Positions 8,920-17,816 are shown, counted from the first letter of the stretch. The stretch: 64,000 nucleotides of DNA from Gemmatimonas sp. (GCA_011390805.1 JAABRT010000007.1:1-64000); one strand, 5' to 3'. Notes: a model not told the origin generated them from the letters alone. A program made the numbers and translations.

Positions 8920-10028
8920 TTACGGCCCGGCAAACCCGGGTCAATCGTGCGCTCATACTAAGCGTGGTCGCCATTATGTGCCTGCAGCCTCGAGTGGCCG
9001 ATGCACAGTCCGCGCGAGAGCGAGGCGATTCACCAGCACAGGATCTCATTGCAAGAGCAAAGGACGCTCTCAATAATCTGCAGTACAACGATGCAATTGA
9101 CGTTGCGAAAACGGTTCTGCAGCAACCGCGCTTGCGCAACGACCAGCGCGTCGCTGCGATGCAAGTTGTTGCAGCAGCCTATTTCCCGAATCCGGAAGAT
9201 GGCGCTGCATTCGTAGCGGATGACAGCGCCAAACAATACCTAAGCCGTGCCATCCGACTCAGACCTGACCTGCCGCTTGCGTTGGATGTACGGTGGCCAG
9301 GACTTGACTCATTGTTCCGGGTGGTGCGCGAGCAGACTTTTTCATCGATCGCTATTCCGCCAGATGAGGTTTCACTAAGTGGCACCGATGGACGCGGCTA
9401 CATCGAAGTAGTCAGCACCCGCCCGGCCACTATGCGATTGTTCACCGCGCCTCGTGGTAGCACGGAGTTCGTGCAACACGATTCAAGCAGCGCATCGGAA
9501 CGCGCCAGACTCAGCATTCGGGCACATGATGGCGAACAAGCTGTGCTCGCCATTGGCGAACACATGCTGCTGATCGAAGTAGCCGACGCGGTGTCATCGT
9601 CTCGCGATACGCTGCGTTTTCGCGTTACAGTGCTGGGTGATCCCGCCCCGGTTTTGGCACGCGAGCCGGTATTTGATGCCACGCGGCTGCTCCCTGAGCG
9701 GAGACCGCGAAAACTCGGTGTTGGCATTGCGAGCGCGCTCTTCTTCGGTGGCGCAACCATTGCACTGGCGCAGTTTGCGCGAGCCCGCGAACCGATTCCT
9801 GGCACGTTCCCTGCCGACGGCCGTTCCCGCGTAGTCGGGCTTGCACTTGGCGCTGGGGCAATCGTGGGTGGACTTGCTGACAAAGGTGTGCCGCTGCCTG
9901 CAAACGTCGCGGCCAACACCATTCTGAAAGCGCAGCATGCAGAAGCTACTCGCGATGTGCAGGATGCCAATCGAGGCGCAGTCGCGGCGTATCGACTCTC
10001 GCTTCGAATCGTTCCGGAGGATCGCTGA
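8901..10028 (+). CDS. Secreted TPR-like protein coupled to PEGA kinase
   Basis: 375 residues from ATG 8901, chosen because it opens directly into a signal peptide (ALILSVVAIMCLQPRVADAQ, cleavage near 35). A helical repeat region (about 45-140, for example AKDALNNLQYNDAIDVAKTV and YLSRAIRLRPDL) resembles TPR units used by outer-membrane-associated scaffolds. The middle is probably beta-rich, and a Gly/Ala-rich hydrophobic segment lies near 280-330. The gene overlaps the kinase upstream by 19 bases and the next gene by a single base, so the three are almost certainly one operon. The role is unknown; a link between the kinase sensor domain and the envelope is inference. Confidence 0.75.
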   Translation: MRSSILITARQTRVNRALILSVVAIMCLQPRVADAQSARERGDSPAQDLIARAKDALNNLQYNDAIDVAKTVLQQPRLRNDQRVAAMQVVAAAYFPNPEDGAAFVADDSAKQYLSRAIRLRPDLPLALDVRWPGLDSLFRVVREQTFSSIAIPPDEVSLSGTDGRGYIEVVSTRPATMRLFTAPRGSTEFVQHDSSSASERARLSIRAHDGEQAVLAIGEHMLLIEVADAVSSSRDTLRFRVTVLGDPAPVLAREPVFDATRLLPERRPRKLGVGIASALFFGGATIALAQFARAREPIPGTFPADGRSRVVGLALGAGAIVGGLADKGVPLPANVAANTILKAQHAEATRDVQDANRGAVAAYRLSLRIVPEDR

Positions 10029-10675
10029 TGACGCTCCGAACACTTACGCTTTGCTTCGCTGTCGTCAGCCTTTCAGTGACCAATGTAGCTGCAGCTCAGC
10101 GATCGTATCCAGTCGACCTGCTGATCGTGCCAGTTACACAGAGCGTTAGGCGCCAAGCAATCGCACCGGGAGACGCTGTCCCGCTTACCACTTCCGGCAC
10201 GATACGTGGACTCGAGGCTTTTCTGCTGCCAGCGGGTGGCGGAGTCGGGGTTTTTGGCCGGTATCACACGAGCAATCTGGGTGCAGAGAACAAGCCGTTG
10301 ATGCAGGAGGCTGGGCTATTACTCGGTGATGCGTCATTCCGACTCGAGTTCGCTTACAGCGCGCGTCATCACCTGCCACAAGACAGTGTCATCCCGTTGA
10401 TCCGTGCAGGGTTTGGGGGCACAACAATACTAGGCACCAGTGGCGTCGCGCTTCGACTGCGTGCGAGTTATTTCGTACCTGTTGATCGCTTCGAGGGAGC
10501 GGGAGAAAACACGGATGGTTGGGAGGGCGAAACGACGCTCTCGTATACTTGGGATCGCTTTCCACTAAGCGCGCATCTTGGCTATCGCCTTGAGCGCCTT
10601 CGTGTGGTGGACTTCGAGGAAGAGAACTCGGCCATCACACTTGGCTTCGGACTGTGGTTGCAACGCCGTCGCTGA
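10028..10675 (+). CDS. Predicted outer-membrane beta-barrel protein
   Basis: 215 residues with a signal peptide (LTLCFAVVSLSVTNVAAAQ, cleavage after about residue 23). The mature part alternates hydrophobic and polar residues with aromatic girdles, for example LGYRLERLRVVDF and ITLGFGLWLQRRR at the C-terminus, in keeping with an eight-stranded barrel. Its ATG overlaps the stop of the previous gene (TGATG). It completes the three-gene set of kinase, secreted repeat protein and barrel. No named family recognised. Confidence 0.65.
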   Translation: MTLRTLTLCFAVVSLSVTNVAAAQRSYPVDLLIVPVTQSVRRQAIAPGDAVPLTTSGTIRGLEAFLLPAGGGVGVFGRYHTSNLGAENKPLMQEAGLLLGDASFRLEFAYSARHHLPQDSVIPLIRAGFGGTTILGTSGVALRLRASYFVPVDRFEGAGENTDGWEGETTLSYTWDRFPLSAHLGYRLERLRVVDFEEENSAITLGFGLWLQRRR

Positions 10676-10803
10676 TCTTGCAGGCGATTCCGCTGGCAGT
10701 GCGGTGCGATCGCACTGGTTTGTTTCACGAAGCATTGATTAACAGACTGTGCACCAACTTCACGCTGCGAATCAACTGCGCTGCGAACTTTGGAGATGGA
10801 GTC

Positions 10804-11556
10804 ATGCCGGACGCTTTGTTGAAAGTGCCCATTGTCGGGCAGGCACAGGGGTTTGCTGGGAAACCGATGAATCTTCGTGCCGCGCTCGGTAGCACCGTCG
10901 CGCCGCACGGGTCAGAAACCCGCGCTCTACGCCAGCGCCACGACCTACCAGACCTTTCCCGAGGGACGCTCACAGATTTGCTGGACGGGCTGATCCGTTA
11001 CGAACAAAACGAGATTGCGAAGTTGCGGCGTGGCCTCCCTCTCAACAAGGCCGTTGCCGGCGGAGGAGAAGTGGCAATCGTGCTCAAGAACACGGTCAGG
11101 CTGGCGAGCGATGCAGCAGAGGGCGCCTTTTCTCTTGTCGAACACGCGGGGGGGCGTCTTCTTGCCAGCCATGTGCACCGTCATCCACTGTTCCGCACGT
11201 TCCTTGATTCCCACTTGCCACATTCGACGGTAGCGACCAAGCAGGCGATCGAGACTGCCTTATTTAAGGGGACGCTAAAGGGCGGTCTCGTCATAGGTGC
11301 GTTGCTGCTCGCACCAGAGGTCGCCCTTACCGGATTTCTCGTTGGGCAACTGTGTGACGCAGTGTTCGAGTACGCGCTGGTAGTAAGGGGCAAGCAGGAA
11401 GGGCAGGATGCCGGTCATATACTGCATTCGCGCAGTGAGCGTCTTGCTTTTTATCGCAGGCTGCGCTGCACCCTAGCGATGAACGGCCGGCTCACAGCTG
11501 AGCAGGTGCATCGCATCATTGAGCGTCAGAACGAACGGTTGCTGATCCTTCGATAA
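10804..11556 (+). CDS. Protein of unknown function with C-terminal hydrophobic segment
   Basis: 250 residues. I choose ATG 10804 because of the strong GGAGATGGAG sequence just upstream; the open frame extends further left but overlaps the barrel gene. The N-terminal part is basic and soluble. A hydrophobic stretch (about 165-195: GGLVIGALLLAPEVALTGFLVGQL) could be one or two membrane helices, and a Lys/Arg-rich helical tail ends the protein. There is no signal peptide. Its direction and spacing (about 130 bases) leave open whether it shares the kinase operon. No family recognised; together with the next two genes it may form an accessory cluster. Confidence 0.55.
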   Translation: MPDALLKVPIVGQAQGFAGKPMNLRAALGSTVAPHGSETRALRQRHDLPDLSRGTLTDLLDGLIRYEQNEIAKLRRGLPLNKAVAGGGEVAIVLKNTVRLASDAAEGAFSLVEHAGGRLLASHVHRHPLFRTFLDSHLPHSTVATKQAIETALFKGTLKGGLVIGALLLAPEVALTGFLVGQLCDAVFEYALVVRGKQEGQDAGHILHSRSERLAFYRRLRCTLAMNGRLTAEQVHRIIERQNERLLILR

Positions 11557-11604
11557 TCACTTAGCAGCAGATAAGCCATTAGACACGGAAAACGGAAGCG
11601 CTTG

Positions 11605-12258
11605 ATGGTGCTTCGGCCACAAAGTGCGCCTGGTGTGATCTCGGGTTTTCAAAGTCCTCTATCTAGTCGGCAGCAGCGAGCAATGCCACAATTCGATCTG
11701 GTTGCGTCAAAGCAAAAAATAACGAGTGCTCCGAATCACCAACGTGCGTTCGCGTCCCACGTATGCGCTGGAGTGATCGCTTCGGGACACTCGCCGTACA
11801 AGGCTACGGCAATCGCCAATGTCATTGTTGAAACTGGCCGATACATTGAAGAGCACCAAGAGCTCATGATCGCCATGACGGAAGGAGCGGTAACACTAAA
11901 GGGTGCGGTCGATGACGCACGCAAAGTCTTTGCAGGGATTCAACACATGGACCGGGCATCCCTGCTTAGCAACTTTCCCGCATCAGCGAGATACGGCGTT
12001 TACTCGTGGCGTTCTGCAAACGGAGTGTTCGCGTCGTTCCTTTCTCATATCATTCCGTTCGCAAAATCCCAAGGAGTGGAGTTGAACGAGTGCGTAGCGG
12101 CTGTATCGAGAACATCGCTTGCAATCGTTGCCTTGGGAACGGGAACGGTGACGCTGCCCACCGGATTCGGCGCGATCGTACTTCTTCTCGCAATTAAAGA
12201 AGCCGCGTCCAGTGGCTATGCCCTCGGCGAGCACTGCATCTTGCCTTTAACCAAGTAG
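11605..12258 (+). CDS. Protein of unknown function with hydrophobic C-terminus
   Basis: 217 residues from ATG 11605, preceded by GGAAG at a normal distance; a TTG one codon earlier is also open. The protein is mostly helical by eye and has a hydrophobic region near its end (about 170-205, LAIVALGTGTVTLPTGFGAIVLLLAIK). The arrangement, a soluble head with a Gly-rich hydrophobic tail and no signal peptide, resembles that of the preceding gene, though I see no clear residue-level homology. Base composition is visibly less GC-rich than in the housekeeping genes of the window. Function unknown. Confidence 0.5.
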   Translation: MVLRPQSAPGVISGFQSPLSSRQQRAMPQFDLVASKQKITSAPNHQRAFASHVCAGVIASGHSPYKATAIANVIVETGRYIEEHQELMIAMTEGAVTLKGAVDDARKVFAGIQHMDRASLLSNFPASARYGVYSWRSANGVFASFLSHIIPFAKSQGVELNECVAAVSRTSLAIVALGTGTVTLPTGFGAIVLLLAIKEAASSGYALGEHCILPLTK

Positions 12259-12326
12259 CCAGCATCGAAATACAACGAGCCAATAGTGACGTTGTTCGCA
12301 ACCTGTTCCCTGAGGCACTATAGAAC

Positions 12327-12800
12327 ATGACTGAACTTGAACAACTCAGGACCGTGCTCGGCTTGCCGCTTGCTCCACTCGTGGACCGCGGACTTCGCGA
12401 AACAACGCGGTTCTTCCGCCAGTGGTTGCACTGCGAACCACTGGCATGGAGTTCCTACATCAAGGGAATTGACTTTCACAAGACAGTGGAAACAGTGACG
12501 CTTCGTCCCAATACACGATTGGTTCGCTACGATCCGCCCGACACACGTGCAAAGCCATTCATGTTTTTCACTCGTCCAGGCACGTCGCCGCATCAAACTG
12601 GCACAAGCTTCGAACGCGTTACCTTTAAGGAGTATCAGACGGAAAAACCGATACTGGCGTTGCGCTCCTTCGCAAGCGATATGACGTTTGGACTGCACGA
12701 TCAGGTCAGCCGTCCGGGAGGCGGAATGCAATACATCATTCGAACCATCGATTGCCCCGCACTTCGGCGGGTGGGCCGTGATGGCGCCGCGAACACGTAG
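12327..12800 (+). CDS. Possible polymorphic-toxin (type 46-like) domain protein
   Basis: 157 residues, no signal peptide or membrane helix. The middle reads IKGIDFHKTVETVTLRPNTR, then LVRYDPPD, FMFFTRPGTSPHQTG, ILALRSFASD and GGGMQYII. That order (substrate-loop Arg/Tyr, a PGxxPxxxG turn, LRS, then a Gly-rich QY) is what I remember from polymorphic toxin type 46 domains, some of which are NAD+ hydrolases delivered by type VI secretion. The match is from memory and moderate. Here the domain is a stand-alone gene without delivery region, following two unrecognised genes. If it is a toxin, either neighbour could supply immunity or delivery, but nothing in the sequence proves it. Confidence 0.45.
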   Translation: MTELEQLRTVLGLPLAPLVDRGLRETTRFFRQWLHCEPLAWSSYIKGIDFHKTVETVTLRPNTRLVRYDPPDTRAKPFMFFTRPGTSPHQTGTSFERVTFKEYQTEKPILALRSFASDMTFGLHDQVSRPGGGMQYIIRTIDCPALRRVGRDGAANT

Positions 12801-12828
12801 CATGCGGTGACACAAAGAGCTGCTCCCT

Positions 12829-13035
12829 CTAGCGCTTCCCCACCGGGCAGGTATTGATGCCCAGAATCGAGTACAGCGGGCAGCTGCCCAGCAGACCCGT
12901 TGCAAGCGGGATGACACCCAGATAGCCCCACGCGGTCTGCGGCCCGACCTGTGTAATCGCGAGCAGGCCGAGGCCAAGCGATACACGCACCACGCGCTCA
13001 ATCGGGTGTTCATTGCGTGCGAAGAAGTTTGACAT
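12829..13035 (-). CDS. DUF2892 (YgaP transmembrane-like) small membrane protein
   Basis: 68 residues from ATG 13035. The N-terminus (SNFFARNEHPIERVVRVSLG) leads into two hydrophobic helices and ends in GSCPLYSILGINTCP, the typical form of DUF2892 inner-membrane proteins, which are often found fused or next to rhodanese domains. The CP...LYxxLGxxTCP pair of cysteines is conserved here. It converges with the toxin-like gene, which ends 28 bases away. The function of the family is not established. Confidence 0.85.
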   Translation of the reverse strand: MSNFFARNEHPIERVVRVSLGLGLLAITQVGPQTAWGYLGVIPLATGLLGSCPLYSILGINTCPVGKR

Positions 13036-13128
13036 GACACGGCTCTCCAAAAAGTAGAAAGGCGCGGCGCGTCGTCTGCCGCTACATCACAGAGCCAGGA
13101 TAACGCGCAAAGGATTCAACCTCAGTGT

Positions 13129-13401
13129 TCAACGCGAGGTACCGATGGCGAGCTGAATGCGATCACGAAGCTGTGTGAGTGCGGACTCGTCAAGCATAAA
13201 AGAATCGTCGCGCTCCGCACGCAACGCCTCAACCATCGCCCCTATCCGCCCGCCGAATCGCGCGCAGGTGTCACACTCGGCCAGGTGCGCCTGGATATCC
13301 GCAACGCGCGCGGGAGCCAGCGTACCGTCAAGAAACTCCGACAGATCGGACAGCACGTCACGACAGCGCAGGCCGGCAACGAGGCGATCCAAGTCAGGCA
13401 T
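13129..13401 (-). CDS. Zinc-binding anti-sigma factor (zf-HC2)
   Basis: 90 residues. It has Cys13, His39, Cys43 and Cys46 in the H-x3-C-x2-C arrangement (HLAECDTC) of ZAS-type anti-sigma domains. The ATG at 13401 has a GGAGG ribosome-binding site. It overlaps the upstream ECF sigma gene by eight bases, the usual layout for a sigma/anti-sigma pair in which the anti-sigma holds the sigma factor inactive until a signal is received. There is no membrane helix, so it is a short soluble form and likely senses a cytoplasmic cue such as redox state. Confidence 0.85.
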   Translation of the reverse strand: MPDLDRLVAGLRCRDVLSDLSEFLDGTLAPARVADIQAHLAECDTCARFGGRIGAMVEALRAERDDSFMLDESALTQLRDRIQLAIGTSR

Positions 13402-14041
13402 GTTTACCTCCGGTGGCGTTGTGGCTTGCTGTTTGATTTGCGTGCAGGTCACGGATTGGCTTACCGATTGGCTCGTCACTCTTTTCAAGCGCACGCACTT
13501 CGGCCGCAAGGCGAAGTCGCGCCCTGTGCAAACGGCTCTTCATGGCAGCGCCGGAGAGTGACAGCGCGACTGCAGTTTCCTCTCCCGAAAGCCCTTCAAT
13601 GTCGCGCAGTACGAGAATCTCTCTGTCATCGGAACCGAGTCGCGCGAGTGCATCGTGTACAAGCTCGGCCGTGTCTTGCGCGATGCTACCCTCGGCGCTC
13701 CCCCAACCAGCAGCGTTGGCAATCACTTCAAGTGAATCGATGGCCTGAAGCGGTGCGAACTCCACCGGTTCACCCACACGCCGGCGCACGCTGTGTCGCA
13801 CTGCGTTACGCGCTACGCTGAAAAGCCACGCCCTAGCGCTACCGTCGCCGCGATACGTACCGGCACCACGCCACGCCGCCAGAAAGGCGTCCTGTAACAC
13901 GTCGTCGGCATCGGCACCTCGCACACCGAGTGATCCAACGAAGCGGTGCAGGTCGGCCGCGTAGCGCACCACCAGCGCATCAAATGAACGGGTGTCACCT
14001 GACGCAGATCGCGCCAGCAGGTCAACGTCGGAGGGAGTCAC
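13394..14041 (-). CDS. ECF-type RNA polymerase sigma factor
   Basis: 215 residues from a GTG start. Sigma region 2 is visible in DADDVLQDAFLAAW, AWLFSVARNAVRHSVRRR, and region 4 in LGSDDREILVLRDIEGLSGEE followed by MKSRLHRARLRL. It recruits RNA polymerase to a stress or envelope regulon. Its translational overlap with the zinc anti-sigma gene ties their expression. It is divergent from the PEP-CTERM gene at 14234, about 190 bases away, so that gene may be a target, but I see no recognised -35/-10 for it. The tail after region 4 is Asn/His-rich and variable. Confidence 0.9.
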   Translation of the reverse strand: MTPSDVDLLARSASGDTRSFDALVVRYAADLHRFVGSLGVRGADADDVLQDAFLAAWRGAGTYRGDGSARAWLFSVARNAVRHSVRRRVGEPVEFAPLQAIDSLEVIANAAGWGSAEGSIAQDTAELVHDALARLGSDDREILVLRDIEGLSGEETAVALSLSGAAMKSRLHRARLRLAAEVRALEKSDEPIGKPIRDLHANQTASHNATGGKHA

Positions 14042-14233
14042 ATGAGTACTGAGCCACGCAAATGATGAAGAGGTTCACGATCTACGAGATCAATCTGCGC
14101 ATGCCGGCCTTCATCGGCTTCGAGCGGCGATATCTGAATGCAATGAGCCGCAGCGCGCCGTTCCCTCGCGTCTTTATGAACGGGGTGCGCCTCGCCCTGA
14201 CACTCCGAACCTTCCGGCTTGAGGAAATGTACC

Positions 14234-15022
14234 ATGAAACTCCGAACGATCAGCGTGCTGGCACTCTCCACAGCGCTCGCTGCGCCCTTGCACGCCCAAT
14301 CGCGCTACAACTTTGATGTGTTGTATTTCGGAAACGGTGTTACGGAACTGGCAGACGGCAGCGATGTGCCTGTGTTTACCGAACTTCAACCCGGCGATTC
14401 GTTCCTGTGGAACTTCACGGCGCAGAACGGAGGCTACTGGAATGTTTTTTCCGAAGGGGATGGGTTTTTTCCATTCATGGCCTTCCCTGTGTCTCCCAGC
14501 GGTGCACGAACCGGCGACTTTGTGCTGGATCTGTTTCGAAACGGAGAAAATGTGTTTTCACTCATGGAGCAATCGTCCAGGCAACGTTACGGTCACTTGG
14601 GGACGAACAGAGTGAATCTTGCGCAAGGACTTGAGTTCGACCGGATAACACTCGACTACCTGCTTCTCACTGCGATCGAGGATGAGTTCGGAGGTGATCC
14701 GATTACCGATCCTCAGAACATTCGTACCCAGATCGACGGTAGCCTGCCAACCCCCGGTGCCCCAGAGCAAAGCACATTTACCCCCGGCATCGAGTACTTC
14801 GTTGGAACAGCGCCAGACCATGGTTCAAATCCGGATCAGAATCCGGACCCACAGCCGGACCCACAGCCAGGCCCACAGCCGGACCCACAGCCAGACCCAC
14901 AGCCAGACTTGCAACCGGGACCCACACCCGTGGCAGTTCCGGAGCCGACGTCTGCGTTGCTCTTCGGTGCTGGCGTGCTCGCCATGGCCGTGATGCGTCA
15001 CCGCCGAGGCTGCGCACACTAG
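14234..15022 (+). CDS. PEP-CTERM sorting-domain protein
   Basis: 262 residues from ATG 14234 with GAGGAA upstream. A signal peptide (about 1-22, ISVLALSTALAAPLHAQ) and a C-terminal PEP-CTERM tripartite signal (VPEPTSALLFGAG, hydrophobic helix, then RHRRG) flank a beta-rich domain. Such proteins are exported and processed by an exosortase, which is not in this window. Between domain and sorting signal lies a Pro/Asp/Gln spacer encoded by a 12-base tandem repeat. It is divergent from the ECF sigma factor. The ligand or polymer role is unknown. Confidence 0.88.
   Translation: MKLRTISVLALSTALAAPLHAQSRYNFDVLYFGNGVTELADGSDVPVFTELQPGDSFLWNFTAQNGGYWNVFSEGDGFFPFMAFPVSPSGARTGDFVLDLFRNGENVFSLMEQSSRQRYGHLGTNRVNLAQGLEFDRITLDYLLLTAIEDEFGGDPITDPQNIRTQIDGSLPTPGAPEQSTFTPGIEYFVGTAPDHGSNPDQNPDPQPDPQPGPQPDPQPDPQPDLQPGPTPVAVPEPTSALLFGAGVLAMAVMRHRRGCAH
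14843..14914 (+). repeat. 12-base tandem repeat coding for a PDPQ spacer
   Basis: Six adjacent 12-base units read ccggacccacag with small changes (units 3, 5 and 6 differ at one to four positions). They encode the Pro-Asp-Pro-Gln spacer of the PEP-CTERM protein. Being a multiple of three, loss or gain of units changes only spacer length, not frame. Confidence 0.9.
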
Positions 15023-15067
15023 TTCTGCAGTATCGCCGAATGAACATTGGGCGAAGGCGCGAAGCAG

Positions 15068-15100
15068 CGGGTGCCCGGTACAGTGCACCGAGGGCACCCG
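15068..15100. other. Hairpin downstream of PEP-CTERM gene
   Basis: The arms CGGGTGCCC (15068-15076) and GGGCACCCG (15092-15100) pair perfectly over nine bases with a 15-base loop. No T-run follows on either strand, so it is a hairpin of unclear use, possibly a weak or Rho-aided end for the convergent genes on both sides. Confidence 0.5.
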
Positions 15101-15155
15101 CCCGCAGGCACCATTGAGATCGTTGGACTATGCTGGGGGGGACGCATCGCATCCT

Positions 15156-17816
15156 CTACCGCACGGGCGGAGTGCCCGACGCCTTGGCCAGTCGCTCAAG
15201 AATGGCGGTACGCGCGGCCTCGTTGTTTACATCAGCGGCTCGCGCCGCAACCTCGGCACGCTCACGCGCTGCGTCGTCTCCCCGGTCAGCGGCCAGAAGT
15301 AGCTCAGCCAGGTCCAGCCGTGCTGTGAGCGTCCAATCGTGCGATTCACCCAGCGATTGTCGATAAATCGCTACCTGTCGATTGCGTGCAGCGATCGCTT
15401 CGGCGACACGCCCCATGAACTGCATCTGGACAGACACCGAGCCTTCGGCGGCCCCCACCCGCCAGTGGTCGGGGGGGAAATGGGCCCGATGAGTCACGAG
15501 CTCCTCTTCCAGCACACGCAGCGCTTCATCGGGCTTGTTCCGCACGCGCAACACGCCCGCATAGTTGTTGGCAACCACGGTGCGATTCCGATCGGTTGGA
15601 CCAAGTATGCGACGCGCCAGCGTGAGTGCCTCCAGATAGACCTGTTCAGCCTCCTCAAGCTGCTGTTGACTGCCCAGTAACGACGCGTGGTTGTTGAGCA
15701 GCTGGGCGCGCGTTGAATCGGCAGTAGGAGTGCGGAGCGCAGCGCGCAGCAGCGAATCGGCTTCACGAATGCGTCCTTGACGTCGGTACAATACGGCCAG
15801 CTGCGCCTGAAGGGCCGCCGACCGGTCAACGTCATCTTGTTCACTGAGCCCGCCTCGCAGTGCCTCCGCTTCACGCAACACGAGCTCCGCCGTATCTGCA
15901 CGTTCAGAAAAGGCCAGTGCGTTAGCGAGACTGATCAACGTGCTTGCACGTGCAGAATCCGGAGCACGGTTTTCGCGTTGCAGGCGGGCGGCAAGCTCAA
16001 GACGCCGGGCAGCGTTGGCGAACCCTCGCTCACGCGAATGCATACGGCTCTGCCGCTTAAGCGCCTCTACAATGCGTGGGTCGTTACGACCGTAGGCTCG
16101 CTCCAGCGCTTCGAGTTCGGCATCAAAGAGATCGGGGAATCCGTACAACCCAAGGCGGCTCGACGCGGTACCGATCGCCGCCAGCAACGGTGCCAACACC
16201 TCCGGTTGTTCCGCCAACTCCGTACGTACTCGCTCAGCACCGCGTTCGAGCAATGTGCGGGCCGAAATGGTGTCGGCACGCACTTGCGTCTCATCGCCCG
16301 GGGCGCGAAAGAGATCCACCATAAAGCCAGTGGTCTGTTGTGCGAGCGCCGCTTCTACCGATGCGCGACGTTGTGCATCACGCGCCAGATCACGTTCACG
16401 CTCGGCAATGGTCCGCTCGGAATCAGCCACAATGCGCAACTGGCCGGCTTCGGCGCGCGCACTGTCGGCCTGCAACCGTTGTCGTGTGGATTCCACCAGC
16501 GCCGCATCAGCACGCGCACGTTGTGCTTCGGCCACACGCGCCTGCTCCTGCGCCAGATTGCGCTGCACCTCGAGCTGTGACGAGTAGCTGCGCAAACTGA
16601 GCGTGTAGGCCGTCCCCGCTACGAGTGCTGCGGCTACGACAAGCAACGGCAGACGGTTTCTCCAGGCGGCACGCCGGAAGCGATACCATCGCGCGCCCAC
16701 ACGTGCCAGCACGGGCAGTCCGCCACGGTATCGCTCAATATCCTCACGCAGCGCGGCAACCGACGCGTAACGATCAGTGGAATCAACACGCATGGCCTTG
16801 AGCACGATGGCATCGACGTCGCCGCGCAGCGCAGCATTTCCTGACACCATGCTCGGTGCGCGCAGCGACTCGCCGAACACCGCCCGCGTCATGGCTGCCA
16901 CCGTTGGTTCCACCTTGGCCATGGGGTGCACGCCGGAGAGCAGCTCGTACAGCAGCACGCCCAGCTGATACACGTCTGTCGCTGTGGTAACGGGGGCATG
17001 CGTCAGCTGTTCCGGACTGGCGTACCGTGGTGTGGCGTAAATGTGTCCGGTGCGCGTAACCGGCGACACTTCTTCAACGGCCGTGTCATCCAGCAGTTTG
17101 GCAATGCCGAAGTCCAGCAGCTTGGGCACACCAACATCATTGACCAGAATGTTTGACGGCTTGAGATCGCGGTGCACCACCAGTCGCTGATGCGCGTACT
17201 CCACCGCTGAACACACGCGCTCAAACAGTGCCAGCCGGGCACGCGTGTCAAGCTGTTGCGCATCGCACCACGCAGTGATGCTGTCGCCGTCCACGTATTC
17301 CATGACCAGAAACGGGCGACCGTCCGCCGTGGCGCCGCCATCGAGCAATCGGGCGACGTTCTGATGTTCGAACGACGCAAGAATCTGGCGCTCACGTTGA
17401 AATCGCGCGAGTACGTCATCGGTATCAACGCCTCGTCGCAACACCTTGATCGCGACGCGCTGCTCAAACGCACCGTCATCGCGCGCGCCAAGATACACCG
17501 TGCCCATGCCACCACGTCCGATCTCGCGTTCAATGCGAAAGCGCGGCACCAACGGCACATCCGGCGAGGGCTCCTCCCAATCGCGACTGGCTTCACGCAA
17601 CAGCGCATCTCGCACCAGTGCACCACGCTCCTCGTCAATGGGAGACGGCGTGTCTTGCGCACCAAGCAGACGGCGCATCTGCGCCAGCAACGCCGCGTCG
17701 TTTCCGCACTGCGCGATCACGAATGCGTCGCGGTCGGCTGCCGGCAAATCGAGCGCCGCATTCAGCAGCGCGTCGATTTTTGCCCAGCGTTCAGGATCGG
17801 TGAGCGATGAGTTCAT
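15156..17816 (-). CDS. Ser/Thr protein kinase with coiled coil and TPR repeats
   Basis: 886 residues from ATG 17816. An N-terminal region (1-90) typical of this group is followed by a kinase domain with GRGGMG (100-105), Lys124 in VAIKVL, HRDLKPSN (215-222), DFGIAK (235-240) and PRYASPEQ. A membrane helix lies near 388-405, then a long Ala/Arg/Gln-rich coiled coil (about 415-500) and TPR-like repeats to the C-terminus. The family is widespread in Acidobacteria and Gemmatimonadota and is usually encoded beside a TIGR02999 sigma factor, as here: the sigma gene lies 49 bases upstream on the same strand. The two probably form one regulatory unit. Confidence 0.93.
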   Translation of the reverse strand: MNSSLTDPERWAKIDALLNAALDLPAADRDAFVIAQCGNDAALLAQMRRLLGAQDTPSPIDEERGALVRDALLREASRDWEEPSPDVPLVPRFRIEREIGRGGMGTVYLGARDDGAFEQRVAIKVLRRGVDTDDVLARFQRERQILASFEHQNVARLLDGGATADGRPFLVMEYVDGDSITAWCDAQQLDTRARLALFERVCSAVEYAHQRLVVHRDLKPSNILVNDVGVPKLLDFGIAKLLDDTAVEEVSPVTRTGHIYATPRYASPEQLTHAPVTTATDVYQLGVLLYELLSGVHPMAKVEPTVAAMTRAVFGESLRAPSMVSGNAALRGDVDAIVLKAMRVDSTDRYASVAALREDIERYRGGLPVLARVGARWYRFRRAAWRNRLPLLVVAAALVAGTAYTLSLRSYSSQLEVQRNLAQEQARVAEAQRARADAALVESTRQRLQADSARAEAGQLRIVADSERTIAERERDLARDAQRRASVEAALAQQTTGFMVDLFRAPGDETQVRADTISARTLLERGAERVRTELAEQPEVLAPLLAAIGTASSRLGLYGFPDLFDAELEALERAYGRNDPRIVEALKRQSRMHSRERGFANAARRLELAARLQRENRAPDSARASTLISLANALAFSERADTAELVLREAEALRGGLSEQDDVDRSAALQAQLAVLYRRQGRIREADSLLRAALRTPTADSTRAQLLNNHASLLGSQQQLEEAEQVYLEALTLARRILGPTDRNRTVVANNYAGVLRVRNKPDEALRVLEEELVTHRAHFPPDHWRVGAAEGSVSVQMQFMGRVAEAIAARNRQVAIYRQSLGESHDWTLTARLDLAELLLAADRGDDAARERAEVAARAADVNNEAARTAILERLAKASGTPPVR

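Noticed and set aside
14042..14233. Short frames between the ECF sigma and PEP-CTERM genes
   Set aside because: No ribosome-binding site, no conserved residues and frames overlap on both strands; treated as a promoter region.
14843..14914. Short tandem repeats considered as a CRISPR array
   Set aside because: Units are 12 bases with no spacers and are in-frame within a coding gene.
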